A stretch of DNA of 64,000 nucleotides from G958296245 sp965262055 (GTDB lineage: Bacteria > Chloroflexota > Dehalococcoidia > Lucifugimonadales > G958296245), in assembly GCA_965262055.1 (NCBI GenBank), contig CBDHEI010000002.1, positions 3,162,001 to 3,226,000 of the forward strand, given 5' to 3'. A model generated the notes under the pieces. That model saw only the letters and a list, made by a program, of their open reading frames with translations, was not told the origin of the DNA and made no database searches. This document shows positions 1-7,221 of the stretch, piece after piece. A program made the position numbers and the translations under genes. Within the stretch, counting starts at the first letter, position 1. Each line of letters opens with the position of its first letter.

Positions 1-672
1 TTCGACGAATACGACGTGATGCTGTCCACGCGCCCCGAGAAGGCTGTGGGCGAGGTAGAGCAGTGGGAGCTTGCCACCGCGTCGCTGCGCAATACGCTAG
101 AAGCCCGGGGCATAGAGTATGGCGTGGACGAGGGCGGGGGAGCCTTCTACGGGCCGAAGATCGACATACATATCAGGGACGCCATCGGCCGGCTCTGGCA
201 GTGCACGACCGTCCAGTTCGACTTCAACCTGCCCGAGCGGTTCGGGCTGACCTACATCGGCGAAGACGGGCGGGAGCACAGACCGTACATGGTCCACCGG
301 GCGTTGCTGGGGTCGCTGGAGCGCTTCATGGGGGTGCTGATCGAGCACTACAGCGGGGCCTTCCCCACGTGGCTGTCCCCCGTGCAGGCCGTGGTTATCC
401 CGATTGCCGAGAGGCACTTGGAGTATGCGCGTCAGGTTCAGGAGCAGATCGCCGGCGCCGGCATCAGGGTGGAGACCGACGACCGCAATGAACGCATGAA
501 CGCGAAGATCAGGGACGCGCAACTCCAGAAGGTGCCCTACATGCTGGTCGTGGGCGACCGGGAGGCAGAGGCCGAAGCGGCAGCCGTTCGTCTGCGCTCA
601 GGCGAGAACCTCGGGGCCGTGCCGGTCTCGCAGGTGATCGAAAGGATATCCTCGGAGAACAGGCCCGCTTGA
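1..672 (+). CDS. thrS: Threonyl-tRNA synthetase, C-terminal part (5' end outside window)
   Basis: Charges tRNA-Thr in the cytoplasm. The frame is open from the first base. The visible part holds the end of the class II catalytic core, with LSTRPEK, GGGAFYGPKID and motif 3 (HRALLGSLERF), then the anticodon-binding domain (PVQAVVIPIAERH through to the end). The final motif GENLGAVPV is typical of ThrRS. The ORF begins before the window, so the N-terminal TGS/editing regions cannot be judged. It is followed after a long leader by infC-rpmI-rplT, the usual bacterial order, which supports the identification. Confidence 0.97.
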   Translation, partial: FDEYDVMLSTRPEKAVGEVEQWELATASLRNTLEARGIEYGVDEGGGAFYGPKIDIHIRDAIGRLWQCTTVQFDFNLPERFGLTYIGEDGREHRPYMVHRALLGSLERFMGVLIEHYSGAFPTWLSPVQAVVIPIAERHLEYARQVQEQIAGAGIRVETDDRNERMNAKIRDAQLQKVPYMLVVGDREAEAEAAAVRLRSGENLGAVPVSQVIERISSENRPA

Positions 673-841
673 TCTATCCTGCCCATCTTGTCTATGCATG
701 TTCCATCATGCGGATCACGGTTGACGGCCGCGAACACGAGTGCTAGAGTTCTTCCTGTGGCACGGACGACTCCGGACGCGGTGACTGCGCTGCCGGGGTG
801 GAGCCTCGGAGACCCTGCCCTGAGCCTGCAAAGATTGGGCG

Positions 842-871
842 TGTCACATTGGTGCCACATTCCGTCACATC
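842..871. promoter_or_regulatory. Three phased GTCACATT-like boxes in the thrS-infC gap
   Basis: The 422-base gap between thrS and infC holds no credible gene. It has three similar boxes (TGTCACATT, TGCCACATT, CGTCACATC) 10-11 bases apart, so on one face of the helix. A related inverted motif (GTGACAGAATGTTAC) lies about 50 bases further on. This looks like a regulator-binding array, but no regulator is known and chance similarity is possible. Confidence 0.3.
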
Positions 872-1027
872 CGTGTCGCGTTCGTGTACCCTGCTGTAAT
901 GTGGGCCATAGCTGAAGGGTGACAGAATGTTACAGGTTCAAAGGGGACCCGCCGTATTTCGATGAGCAAGACCGGCGCGAGCGGCGGCCTTAGGTGCGAT
1001 TCCAATGGCTGAATACCAAGGTTCTTG

Positions 1028-1057
1028 TTGCCCATGACTTGCGCGTTGTGCTATATT
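1028..1057 (+). promoter_or_regulatory. Putative sigma-70-type promoter for infC-rpmI-rplT
   Basis: TTGCCC and TATATT are separated by 18 bases, with the -10 box about 40 bases before infC. This fits a housekeeping promoter driving the initiation factor/ribosomal protein operon. It is a sequence match only. Confidence 0.45.
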
Positions 1058-1094
1058 CCTTGCTGTTCATTTTGGCCAGTATGGCCTCCGAGAG

Positions 1095-1667
1095 GTGGGA
1101 AGAATACCTAAAGACTATAGGATCAACGGACGGATCAGGGTTCAGCAGGTCCGGCTCATAGACGAAACGGGCAAGCAACTAGGTGTGATGCCGACCCGGA
1201 CCGCCATGGACACTGCGCAGGCTCGCGGTCTGGATCTGGTTGAGGTTGCGCCCAACGCGGCGCCGCCGGTGTGCAGGCTTCTCGACTACGGCAAGTTCCG
1301 CTACGAGGTGACGCGCAAGGAGCGGGAGGCCCGCAAGGGGCAGAAGTCGAAGGGAGGAGCGCAGCAGCAGCGGGAGGTCCGCTTCAAGACGCGGATCGGC
1401 GACCACGACCGGGAGACGAAGACGAGACTGGTCAAGCGGCTTCTGGAGGAGGGGTCTAAGGTGCGGGTCTCCGTGTCGTTCAGGGCGCGCGAGATCACCC
1501 ACCCCGAGTTCGGGATGGCCGTCTTGAGGAGGGTCGCCGAAGACCTGATCGAGGACGCAGAGATGGAGAAGACTCCCGGGTTCGAAGGTCGGTTCCTGAC
1601 AATGGTCCTCGTGCCCACCGATAAGAAGGCCCCCGAGCAGAAGGAGCCGCAGAGTGCCAAAGCTTAA
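1095..1667 (+). CDS. infC: Translation initiation factor IF-3
   Basis: IF-3 binds the 30S subunit and enforces correct initiator tRNA and start codon choice. The N-domain is recognisable by DYRINGRIR, VRLIDETGKQLG and LVEVAPNAAPPVCRLLDYGK; the C-domain contains KTRIGDHD, RGRE-like FRAREITHPE and FEGRFLTMVL. The GTG used here has no good ribosome site. A purine-rich GAGGTGGG lies just upstream of an ATA codon at 1104, giving I/M-PKDYRING, the usual IF-3 N-terminus. infC often uses AUU-type starts for autoregulation, so ATA is a real alternative. The 3' end overlaps rpmI by 14 bases. Confidence 0.95.
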   Translation: MGRIPKDYRINGRIRVQQVRLIDETGKQLGVMPTRTAMDTAQARGLDLVEVAPNAAPPVCRLLDYGKFRYEVTRKEREARKGQKSKGGAQQQREVRFKTRIGDHDRETKTRLVKRLLEEGSKVRVSVSFRAREITHPEFGMAVLRRVAEDLIEDAEMEKTPGFEGRFLTMVLVPTDKKAPEQKEPQSAKA

Positions 1668-1857
1668 GACCCACAAGGGAGCGGCGCGCCGCTTCCATAT
1701 AACGGGGACCGGCAAGCTCCGGCGCATGAAGGGCCACAAGAGCCACCTGCGCCGCAAGAAGCCCGCGAACGTCCGACGCCTGTACAGCAAGAAGCTGAAA
1801 CTGGGTCAGGGCGACGAGAAGAGGATCAGACGCCTCCTCCCGAATGGACTGCCGTAG
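1654..1857 (+). CDS. rpmI: 50S ribosomal protein L35
   Basis: Small basic component of the large ribosomal subunit. The 67-residue protein begins PKLKTHKGAARRF and continues HKSHLRRKK, the family hallmark. The GTG start is fixed by the conserved N-terminus and lies inside the end of infC, so translation is probably coupled. Length is normal for L35. Confidence 0.97.
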   Translation: MPKLKTHKGAARRFHITGTGKLRRMKGHKSHLRRKKPANVRRLYSKKLKLGQGDEKRIRRLLPNGLP

Positions 1858-1904
1858 GGCAGGCAAGTTCGAGGGAGAGAATGCAAAGAGAACGGGGTAG
1901 CTAG

Positions 1905-2282
1905 TTGACCAGAATAAAGAGGGGTGTCACCAGACACCGGCGCCACAAGAAGATACTAAGCCAGACCAAGGGCCACAAGGGCGGGCGCCACACGCTTGTC
2001 AGGCAGGCCCGCGAGTCGCTGATCCACGCGCTCAGCTACTCCTACGCGCACCGCAAAGAGAAGAAGGGCGACATGCGCAGGATGTGGAACGTGCGCATCA
2101 ACGCGGCCGCCCGCGCCAACGGCCTCTCATACAGCAAGCTGATCCACGGGATGAAGCTTGGCAGCATCGAGGTGAACCGGAAGATGCTCGCGGAGCTCGC
2201 GATGCTCGACCCCGGCGGCTTCTCCAGCATTGCGGCCCAGGCCAAGCAGAACCTGGGGCTCGCCTCGACCGCCGCGGCTTAG
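1905..2282 (+). CDS. rplT: 50S ribosomal protein L20
   Basis: Early-assembly 23S rRNA-binding protein, often the autogenous repressor of the rpmI-rplT unit. The 125-residue protein starts TRIKRGVTRHRRHKKIL and carries KGHKGGRH and the C-terminal NGLSYSKLIHGM region. The start codon is TTG with GGGG upstream. Gene order after rpmI is standard. It ends seven bases from the convergent TOPRIM gene, and no terminator hairpin is evident between them. Confidence 0.97.
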   Translation: MTRIKRGVTRHRRHKKILSQTKGHKGGRHTLVRQARESLIHALSYSYAHRKEKKGDMRRMWNVRINAAARANGLSYSKLIHGMKLGSIEVNRKMLAELAMLDPGGFSSIAAQAKQNLGLASTAAA

Positions 2283-2288
2283 CGCTGC

Positions 2289-2909
2289 CTACTCGTACAG
2301 CCTTCGAAGCCAGCTTACGAATCTGTTGCTGTCTTCCCCCTGAGTGTTCAGGTCCCCTGCGCCTATTGCCAAGCCCATAGGACGGGGGTCGCTTCGCGTC
2401 GCTAGCCAAGCGTAGACCTTGGCCCTCAGAGTCTTTCCCTCAGCGAACTTGCGGTCAGCTTCAGGGATGCCGTTGACGTAGTCTTCGGACAAAGGCCACA
2501 CCGCATCGTCGTGCGGAATCATCTCAGCGATGAAGTCCTCGAGTTCGCCCGGCGATTTGTTATCGGGCATCATCCAGATGCCCACACGGGGCCTGCCGGC
2601 TATAATCGTACCGCCCGGATCTGGACTGCTGGGCGGTTCCATACCCGTTGCTCGTATCCTATCCACCACGGCCTGCCAGCGGGCGTTCGGATCGTCGTTC
2701 GCGTCCACCAGGATGCCAAGGGCGGTACGTTCTTCAACCAGTATCTCCCCGCGGATGCTACGTACGAGTGCAGGTACTCCATCCTTCTCTCGAATGGAGA
2801 ACGGAGGCATCTTTAAGGAGGAACGTGAAAGGTGTAGAACAACGTGCATATCATCGCGACCTTCTACAAGAAGCACGCGCTCTTCGTCCGATGCCCCGCC
2901 GTCCGTCAT
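2289..2909 (-). CDS. DUF3226-like standalone TOPRIM protein, probable defence effector
   Basis: A 206-residue protein with a TOPRIM signature: the strand LLVEGRDD (catalytic-type Glu16) and the acidic motif GILVDANDDP (Asp69, Asp72, Asp73), as in the DUF3226/OLD-type nuclease fold. It starts four bases after the stop of the upstream ATPase, so the pair is almost surely one transcript. OLD-family systems such as PARIS split the ABC-type ATPase from a TOPRIM or TOPRIM-like partner that cleaves nucleic acid when released. I infer a similar role here; function has not been shown for this pair. It lies between two housekeeping blocks and is convergent with rplT. Confidence 0.75.
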   Translation of the reverse strand: MTDGGASDEERVLLVEGRDDMHVVLHLSRSSLKMPPFSIREKDGVPALVRSIRGEILVEERTALGILVDANDDPNARWQAVVDRIRATGMEPPSSPDPGGTIIAGRPRVGIWMMPDNKSPGELEDFIAEMIPHDDAVWPLSEDYVNGIPEADRKFAEGKTLRAKVYAWLATRSDPRPMGLAIGAGDLNTQGEDSNRFVSWLRRLYE

Positions 2910-2913
2910 AGGC

Positions 2914-4050
2914 TTACCTTACTTCGATCCCCTGCTCGGACGTGATAGCCAGCTCTTCCTCCCAGTACTCCACGGCTCGCAACTCTCCGTCGCGCCGCGA
3001 GAGGCGAACGAGCACGCCCTCGGCCTCTTCGATCTCAGACGCCGCCTCCGCGAAGCCCCGTATGCAGTCCGAGCTGTGCGTCGTGGCGAAGACCTGCACG
3101 TTGTTCTCGTGTGCCGCCCGCAGGACCATACGCCAGTAGTCGCGCTGCACGGAATAGTGTATGCCGTTCTCGGCTTCGTCGATGAGCAGGAAGCCGTCGC
3201 GGCTGTTGGCGAGGGCGAGAGCGACTCCGAACAGGCGCAACGCACCGTCTCCGAGGCTTCTCAACGGGACGGGGTTTCTATGGCCTCTAAGCCTCACCAT
3301 TGCCCGTCTACCTACTCTTCTGCCAATTGGCCGATCGTCGCCAACAACGGCAACGGCGTCTATACCACTGCCGAAGACTGGTCTCAGGGCATCTACTGCT
3401 CGCTCCTGATCGTCTGTCAGAACCACGCCATCCCAGAGGCGTGCCAAGTCTATGTTGTTCAGCAGCCCCGGTCCCTGGGATTCGCATTTCATAGCTGGTA
3501 GCGGTTCGTCCTCGCCGAGCAAGCGGTGCATGTCTCGTCGCCTAGCTTGTCTCCTAGTTGTCTGGGGAACCAAGTGGGTAGCCAACTCGTTGAGAATAGT
3601 CCAAGTGAGTGCCTGAGTAGTTTCTCTGTACGTGGCCTTGAGCACCTGTATGGGAGCATCAACAGGAAAACCCTGTAGCCGAGCTTGTTGATCGTCTGGT
3701 ATGCCCAACTCGATAGTCAGGAGATCCTCATCGTAGTCTGACCCAATGGATATGCGGGCTTCCTGTGACATGTTCCTTCCGTAGAAGAGAGCACCCCAAT
3801 CGGGCCTAAGTACACTGTCGCCATCTTCGTCGACAGTGGTGTACACTTCCTCGCGGTCCCACAGCAGGCTGGATAAAGAGCGACCTCGCGAAGCGTAGAC
3901 TGCGACGGCATCAAGTACCGTGGTCTTGCCGACACTATTCATCCCAGCCAGTAGGGTTACGCGGCCCAACCGCGGAATGGACAGCGCGTCAATTCCTCTG
4001 AAACCTCTTATCGACAGGTCCGGGAGGTGGAGTTGTCTCGCATCTGTCAT
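2914..4050 (-). CDS. OLD/AAA15-like ABC-type ATPase
   Basis: A 378-residue SMC/OLD-like ATPase. It has an N-terminal LSIRGFRGI strand, Walker A GMNSVGKTT (residues 36-44), signature-like RSLGDGALRLF, Walker B FLLIDEAENGIH and the switch histidine in VFATTHSSD. It lacks its own TOPRIM domain, which is supplied by the next gene four bases away. This matches split OLD systems (PARIS-like architecture), where the ATPase senses phage proteins and controls the partner. It has a good ribosome site (GGGGGAG) before the ATG, and a TATAAT lies about 75 bases upstream. The coding region looks more AT-rich in places than its neighbours, consistent with transfer. Confidence 0.85.
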   Translation of the reverse strand: MTDARQLHLPDLSIRGFRGIDALSIPRLGRVTLLAGMNSVGKTTVLDAVAVYASRGRSLSSLLWDREEVYTTVDEDGDSVLRPDWGALFYGRNMSQEARISIGSDYDEDLLTIELGIPDDQQARLQGFPVDAPIQVLKATYRETTQALTWTILNELATHLVPQTTRRQARRRDMHRLLGEDEPLPAMKCESQGPGLLNNIDLARLWDGVVLTDDQERAVDALRPVFGSGIDAVAVVGDDRPIGRRVGRRAMVRLRGHRNPVPLRSLGDGALRLFGVALALANSRDGFLLIDEAENGIHYSVQRDYWRMVLRAAHENNVQVFATTHSSDCIRGFAEAASEIEEAEGVLVRLSRRDGELRAVEYWEEELAITSEQGIEVR

Positions 4051-4122
4051 GGGGCTGCTCCCCCGCGCCTGTTCCGTCTGCTGGACAGGGCGTACGGTCT
4101 CTGGTCAACTTCACACAGGGGC

Positions 4123-4128
4123 ATTATA
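4123..4128 (-). promoter_or_regulatory. Candidate -10 box for the ATPase/TOPRIM pair
   Basis: A perfect TATAAT on the minus strand lies about 75 bases before the ATPase start. No convincing -35 box is seen at the normal distance. The gap from 4051 to 4213 otherwise holds nothing I recognise. Confidence 0.35.
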
Positions 4129-4213
4129 TCCCAAGGCTTGGTGAACGCAGGTTTGATCCCTTATCTGGTGAGCGATACGCCGGATATCACGTAGGATCTT
4201 ACCCGCGCATCGG

Positions 4214-4906
4214 CTATCGCAGCAGGGCGCGGATGTCTTTGACGAGGGACGCTGGGTCGAAGGGCAGGGTGTGAAGTCCGCGTAGGAGCCCTTCCCGGTC
4301 GATGAGGTAGACCGGGGCAGAGTGGGTTATGGTGTAGTCCTCGGCTATGCCCTCGGCGAGTTCGCTAACGCCGCCGCTCCCAGTGCCTGAGCTCCCACGG
4401 CGTGCCTCCTGCGATTCCGACGGACCGACCTCCGCCGGGTCGATGTAGTAAGCAGTCCACACGGGCTGCAGGTCGGCCTCCTCACCTACCAGGAACGACC
4501 ACGTGTCGACCATGCGCCAGCGCTCCGAGTAGTCGTGCGCCTGCTGCACGGAATCGCGGTCGGGATCGACGCTCACGGCTATGATGCCGACCTCGCGGGC
4601 GTCGGAGCCCAGCATTTCGTGCGCGTCCCGAAGGTGGGTGGTCACCACGGGGCATATGTCTGGGCAGGCTGTGTAGAGGAAGGTGAGGACAGCGACGCGG
4701 CCCCGGAAGGCTTCAAGGTCTACGGGGTCTCCGAACTGGTTGACCAGGCTGAACGGTGGCGCTGGTTTTGGGTCCTCGAAGATGGTGCCTTCGGAGGGCC
4801 CAGGCTGCGAGCAGGCGGACAGGAGCGCGGCGAGGGCCAGTGCGGTTAGAAGCAGCCAGCTTCTGGACTCCGGCCTACGCCGGAGTGACGAGATGGGGGG
4901 CAGCAC
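4214..4906 (-). CDS. SCO1/SenC-family copper chaperone lipoprotein
   Basis: Delivers copper to the CuA centre of cytochrome oxidase and has a thioredoxin fold facing outside the membrane. Copper ligands are visible as the CxxxC of TACPDICPVV and the later histidine in ITHSAPVYLID. A signal segment with lipobox (ALLSACS) precedes the domain. The start is uncertain: no ATG is placed well, and the GTG used here makes the first codons run through a palindromic repeat. There is an unusual Gly/Ser-rich insertion (RRGSSGTGSGG) before the His motif. It is the last gene of the oxidase operon. Confidence 0.88.
   Translation of the reverse strand: MLPPISSLRRRPESRSWLLLTALALAALLSACSQPGPSEGTIFEDPKPAPPFSLVNQFGDPVDLEAFRGRVAVLTFLYTACPDICPVVTTHLRDAHEMLGSDAREVGIIAVSVDPDRDSVQQAHDYSERWRMVDTWSFLVGEEADLQPVWTAYYIDPAEVGPSESQEARRGSSGTGSGGVSELAEGIAEDYTITHSAPVYLIDREGLLRGLHTLPFDPASLVKDIRALLR
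4867..4886. repeat. REP/dRS3-like palindromic repeat
   Basis: A perfect 8-base stem (ACTCCGGC/GCCGGAGT) around a 4-base loop, flanked by CGTC and CCAG-like bases. This resembles the small dispersed palindromes found in many bacterial genomes. It sits at the 5' end of sco and seems to be read as part of its N-terminus. Only this copy is seen in the window. Confidence 0.5.
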
Positions 4907-4938
4907 GGCGCCGGGTCGCCCGGTGCCCAATGGCCGGT

Positions 4939-5148
4939 TCAGGACTGGCCGAATCTCCGCTCGAGCAGAGCCGCCGCGGTGGGGACGGACACCGTGATCG
5001 CCACGCCGAGCGCCACGACGGCCCACTCCTCGATTATCAGCTCGTTGATCACTGAGAAGACTACGCCGAGCCCCCCCGCGCACGTGATCACGACCAGCAC
5101 CGCAAGTAGGGGGAAGAGCAACGCCCGTTTGAATCTAAGCTTTTCCAT
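4939..5148 (-). CDS. Small two-helix membrane protein in the oxidase operon
   Basis: A 69-residue protein with two hydrophobic segments (about residues 10-32 and 42-60) and a basic N-terminus (MEKLRFKR), which suggests both ends lie in the cytoplasm. I do not recognise the family. It lies between ctaG and sco on the same strand, so a role in oxidase assembly or as a small subunit is plausible but inferred from position only. Confidence 0.6.
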   Translation of the reverse strand: MEKLRFKRALLFPLLAVLVVITCAGGLGVVFSVINELIIEEWAVVALGVAITVSVPTAAALLERRFGQS

Positions 5149-5229
5149 AAGTTGTCCTCAACCTCGGACCGCTCTGGAGGCGGTCTCCTCTGATTACCTT
5201 GTTGTTGCGAGGGAGAAGGCGCGTAGTTG

Positions 5230-6084
5230 CTAGCTGTCCACCTCGTACCCCGCCTCGGCAAGCTCCTTGCGCGTCTTCTCCTGCTCCCGGCTGTACCAGC
5301 GGAAGAAGGTCGCAATGATGAGCGCAAGGAGCAGAAGTCCGCCGCCTATCTTCATGATGATAGCACCTATCTGCTGGTCTGCGACCGCGTCCAGGGCGAG
5401 TATCCTCGGCGCGTTGGCGTACCACTCGTATAGCGGGCTCGTGGCGAATGTGATAGGCGCGAAGATGATGAGCTGCGCTATCGACAGGAGGAAGAGATAG
5501 AGCATCTGTAGAGGGTACGAAAGACGGGGCAGCTCCGGCATGATGCTGGTGATGGGCCACCACATCAGGACTGCGGCTGCCATGAACAGCACGTGTTCGA
5601 AGACGTGCACAGCATGGACCGTCACGCTCAGGTTGTACAGGGCTGGCATGTGCCACATCGAGAAGATGACGTTGAAGAGCAGGAACGCGACGACCGGATA
5701 GGTGGCTATCCTGGCGGCGATGAAGAGCGGGTCCGGCCTCAGGATGCGGCGTATGAGCCAGTCCGGCGTGCCCAGAATCAGCAGCGGTGGAGCGACCAGT
5801 GTCAACAGGACGTGCTGAAGCATGTGGGCGCTGAAGAGGAAGTCGTTGCTTATCCGGTGCAGGGGGGAGAGGAGCGCGAAGAATATGACTAGGACGCCCA
5901 GGGTAAAGGTGGCGGTCTGTCTGGGGTCGCTGGCCTCTGCAAGGCCGTAGCGCTCCCTGAGGGGGCCGACGCCTAGCAGGTACCCACCCTGCAGCAGGCC
6001 CAGGCCTATCAGCACATCGGGGTGCGAGTGCCACTCTGTCCAAATGGAGTCCACCACGCTGTCGGGACGCCCCTTTCTCCTCAA
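5230..6084 (-). CDS. ctaG: CtaG-type cytochrome c oxidase assembly factor
   Basis: Multi-spanning membrane protein of the caa3_CtaG family, needed for assembly of caa3 oxidase in Bacillus. It has about seven hydrophobic segments and conserved histidines in SAHMLQHVLLTLVAPPLL, SMWHMPALYN and HVFEHVLFM. The TTG start has no clear ribosome site; GTG codons 24-30 bases further in (DSVVDS) may be the true start. It sits between ctaF and the small membrane protein in the same operon. Confidence 0.9.
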   Translation of the reverse strand: MRRKGRPDSVVDSIWTEWHSHPDVLIGLGLLQGGYLLGVGPLRERYGLAEASDPRQTATFTLGVLVIFFALLSPLHRISNDFLFSAHMLQHVLLTLVAPPLLILGTPDWLIRRILRPDPLFIAARIATYPVVAFLLFNVIFSMWHMPALYNLSVTVHAVHVFEHVLFMAAAVLMWWPITSIMPELPRLSYPLQMLYLFLLSIAQLIIFAPITFATSPLYEWYANAPRILALDAVADQQIGAIIMKIGGGLLLLALIIATFFRWYSREQEKTRKELAEAGYEVDS

Positions 6085-6132
6085 GCCCGGCGCAGGGCGG
6101 GACGGCTTCCCGGCCCCCCAATACGGGCCTTG

Positions 6133-6450
6133 CTACACGAAGAACTTGAACAGGGCGAGGACGGCCAGCACAATCGAGATGGCCAGCAACAGCCCGCCCA
6201 AGAAAAAGCCGGAGAACAGCCTGGCGTCGTAGCGCAGGTGCATGTAGAACATCGCGACCATCGCGAACTTGACGGTCGACAGGACCACCAGAATCGGGAC
6301 GATGCCAATCCCCAGGTCCTCGATGTAGAAAATGCCCACCTCGGCGGCCGTAATGACCGAGAGGGTCATTGCGACCTTGAAGTAGGTCAACGGGGTCGGA
6401 TGCCCTGTGTGTACGTTGCTTTCCGATTGGCTATGTGTCTGCTCGGCCAT
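6133..6450 (-). CDS. ctaF: Cytochrome c oxidase subunit IV
   Basis: A 105-residue integral membrane protein with three hydrophobic helices (KVAMTLSVITAAEVGIFY, GIVPILVVLSTVKFAMVAMF, LLLAISIVLAVLALF). The MFYMHLRYD motif after helix two is typical of the prokaryotic COX4 family. It starts with ATG after a GCAGGAGC ribosome site, 9 bases behind ctaE. It stabilises the oxidase and has no known cofactor. Confidence 0.88.
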   Translation of the reverse strand: MAEQTHSQSESNVHTGHPTPLTYFKVAMTLSVITAAEVGIFYIEDLGIGIVPILVVLSTVKFAMVAMFYMHLRYDARLFSGFFLGGLLLAISIVLAVLALFKFFV

Positions 6451-6459
6451 GCTCCTGCC

Positions 6460-7221
6460 CTATATGCCGGGGAATACCCCGAAGAGGTAGACGACTGTGA
6501 AGATGACGATCCACACGATGTCGACGAAATGCCAGTAGAGGGCCGCCAAGTCGACGTCCAGGTTGCGGGCCGCCGTCACGCCGCCTCGGGTGAACGAGAA
6601 GAAGAACAGCGACAGCAGCCAGATTACTCCCAGGGTGACGTGGGCGCCGTGGAAGCCGGTCAGGGTGAAGAAGGTCGTGCCGAACAGGTTGGTCCGGGGG
6701 GTCAGGCCGTGCTGTTCTTCGAACTCGTCGACACCCTCCACGCACCTGTCTACGAAAGTCTTCTCGTAGTCGGTCAACTCATCGATGGCGTGCTCGTTGG
6801 TACGCAGCTCAATGCAGTCCAGGTGCACCTCGTGGTTGGCGAAGTCCCTGAACTCGAATACCTGGAAGGCCAGGAAGGTCATGCCCATGATGGCGGTGGA
6901 GGCGATCCAGATGCGGAAGCCCTTGATGCTCCCGCGGGTGAGTGCGGAGTAGGCCAGCACCATGCTCATGCTGCTCATCAGCAGGACGAAGGTGCTGACC
7001 GACGTGGTCGGGATGCTGAAGACATCCTCGGGGAAGGGGCCGACCTTGCTCTTGCCGAAGTAGACGACGTAGGTGGCGATAAAGGACCCGAAGAACATGC
7101 AGTCCGAGCCCAGAAACGCCCACATAAGGAGCTTCCTGTGGTTCAGGCCGGTGGTTGTCTCTTCGTGCTCTCCGCCGTGCGCGGCGGCCTCTGCGTGTGC
7201 CAAGGGAGGCTCCTGCTCCAT
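6460..7221 (-). CDS. ctaE: Cytochrome c oxidase subunit III
   Basis: A 253-residue membrane subunit with the expected helices. Conserved family segments include MWAFLGSDCMFFGSFIATY, LTGFHGAHVTLGVIWL and LYWHFVDIVWIVIFTVVYL. A soluble loop of about 60 residues (HEVHLDCIELRTNEH through to EEQHGLTPR) between helices is longer than in many homologues. The ATG overlaps the ctaD stop by one base (TAATG), so the two are translationally coupled. Confidence 0.94.
   Translation of the reverse strand: MEQEPPLAHAEAAAHGGEHEETTTGLNHRKLLMWAFLGSDCMFFGSFIATYVVYFGKSKVGPFPEDVFSIPTTSVSTFVLLMSSMSMVLAYSALTRGSIKGFRIWIASTAIMGMTFLAFQVFEFRDFANHEVHLDCIELRTNEHAIDELTDYEKTFVDRCVEGVDEFEEQHGLTPRTNLFGTTFFTLTGFHGAHVTLGVIWLLSLFFFSFTRGGVTAARNLDVDLAALYWHFVDIVWIVIFTVVYLFGVFPGI

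Noticed and set aside
688..915. Short frames in the thrS-infC gap as genes
   Set aside because: No ribosome site, no conserved motif and composition unlike neighbouring genes.
4214..5083. Start of SCO at the far upstream in-frame codon
   Set aside because: The first 60 residues would be Arg/Gly-rich shadow of the small membrane protein gene; the lipoprotein signal is much closer to the domain.
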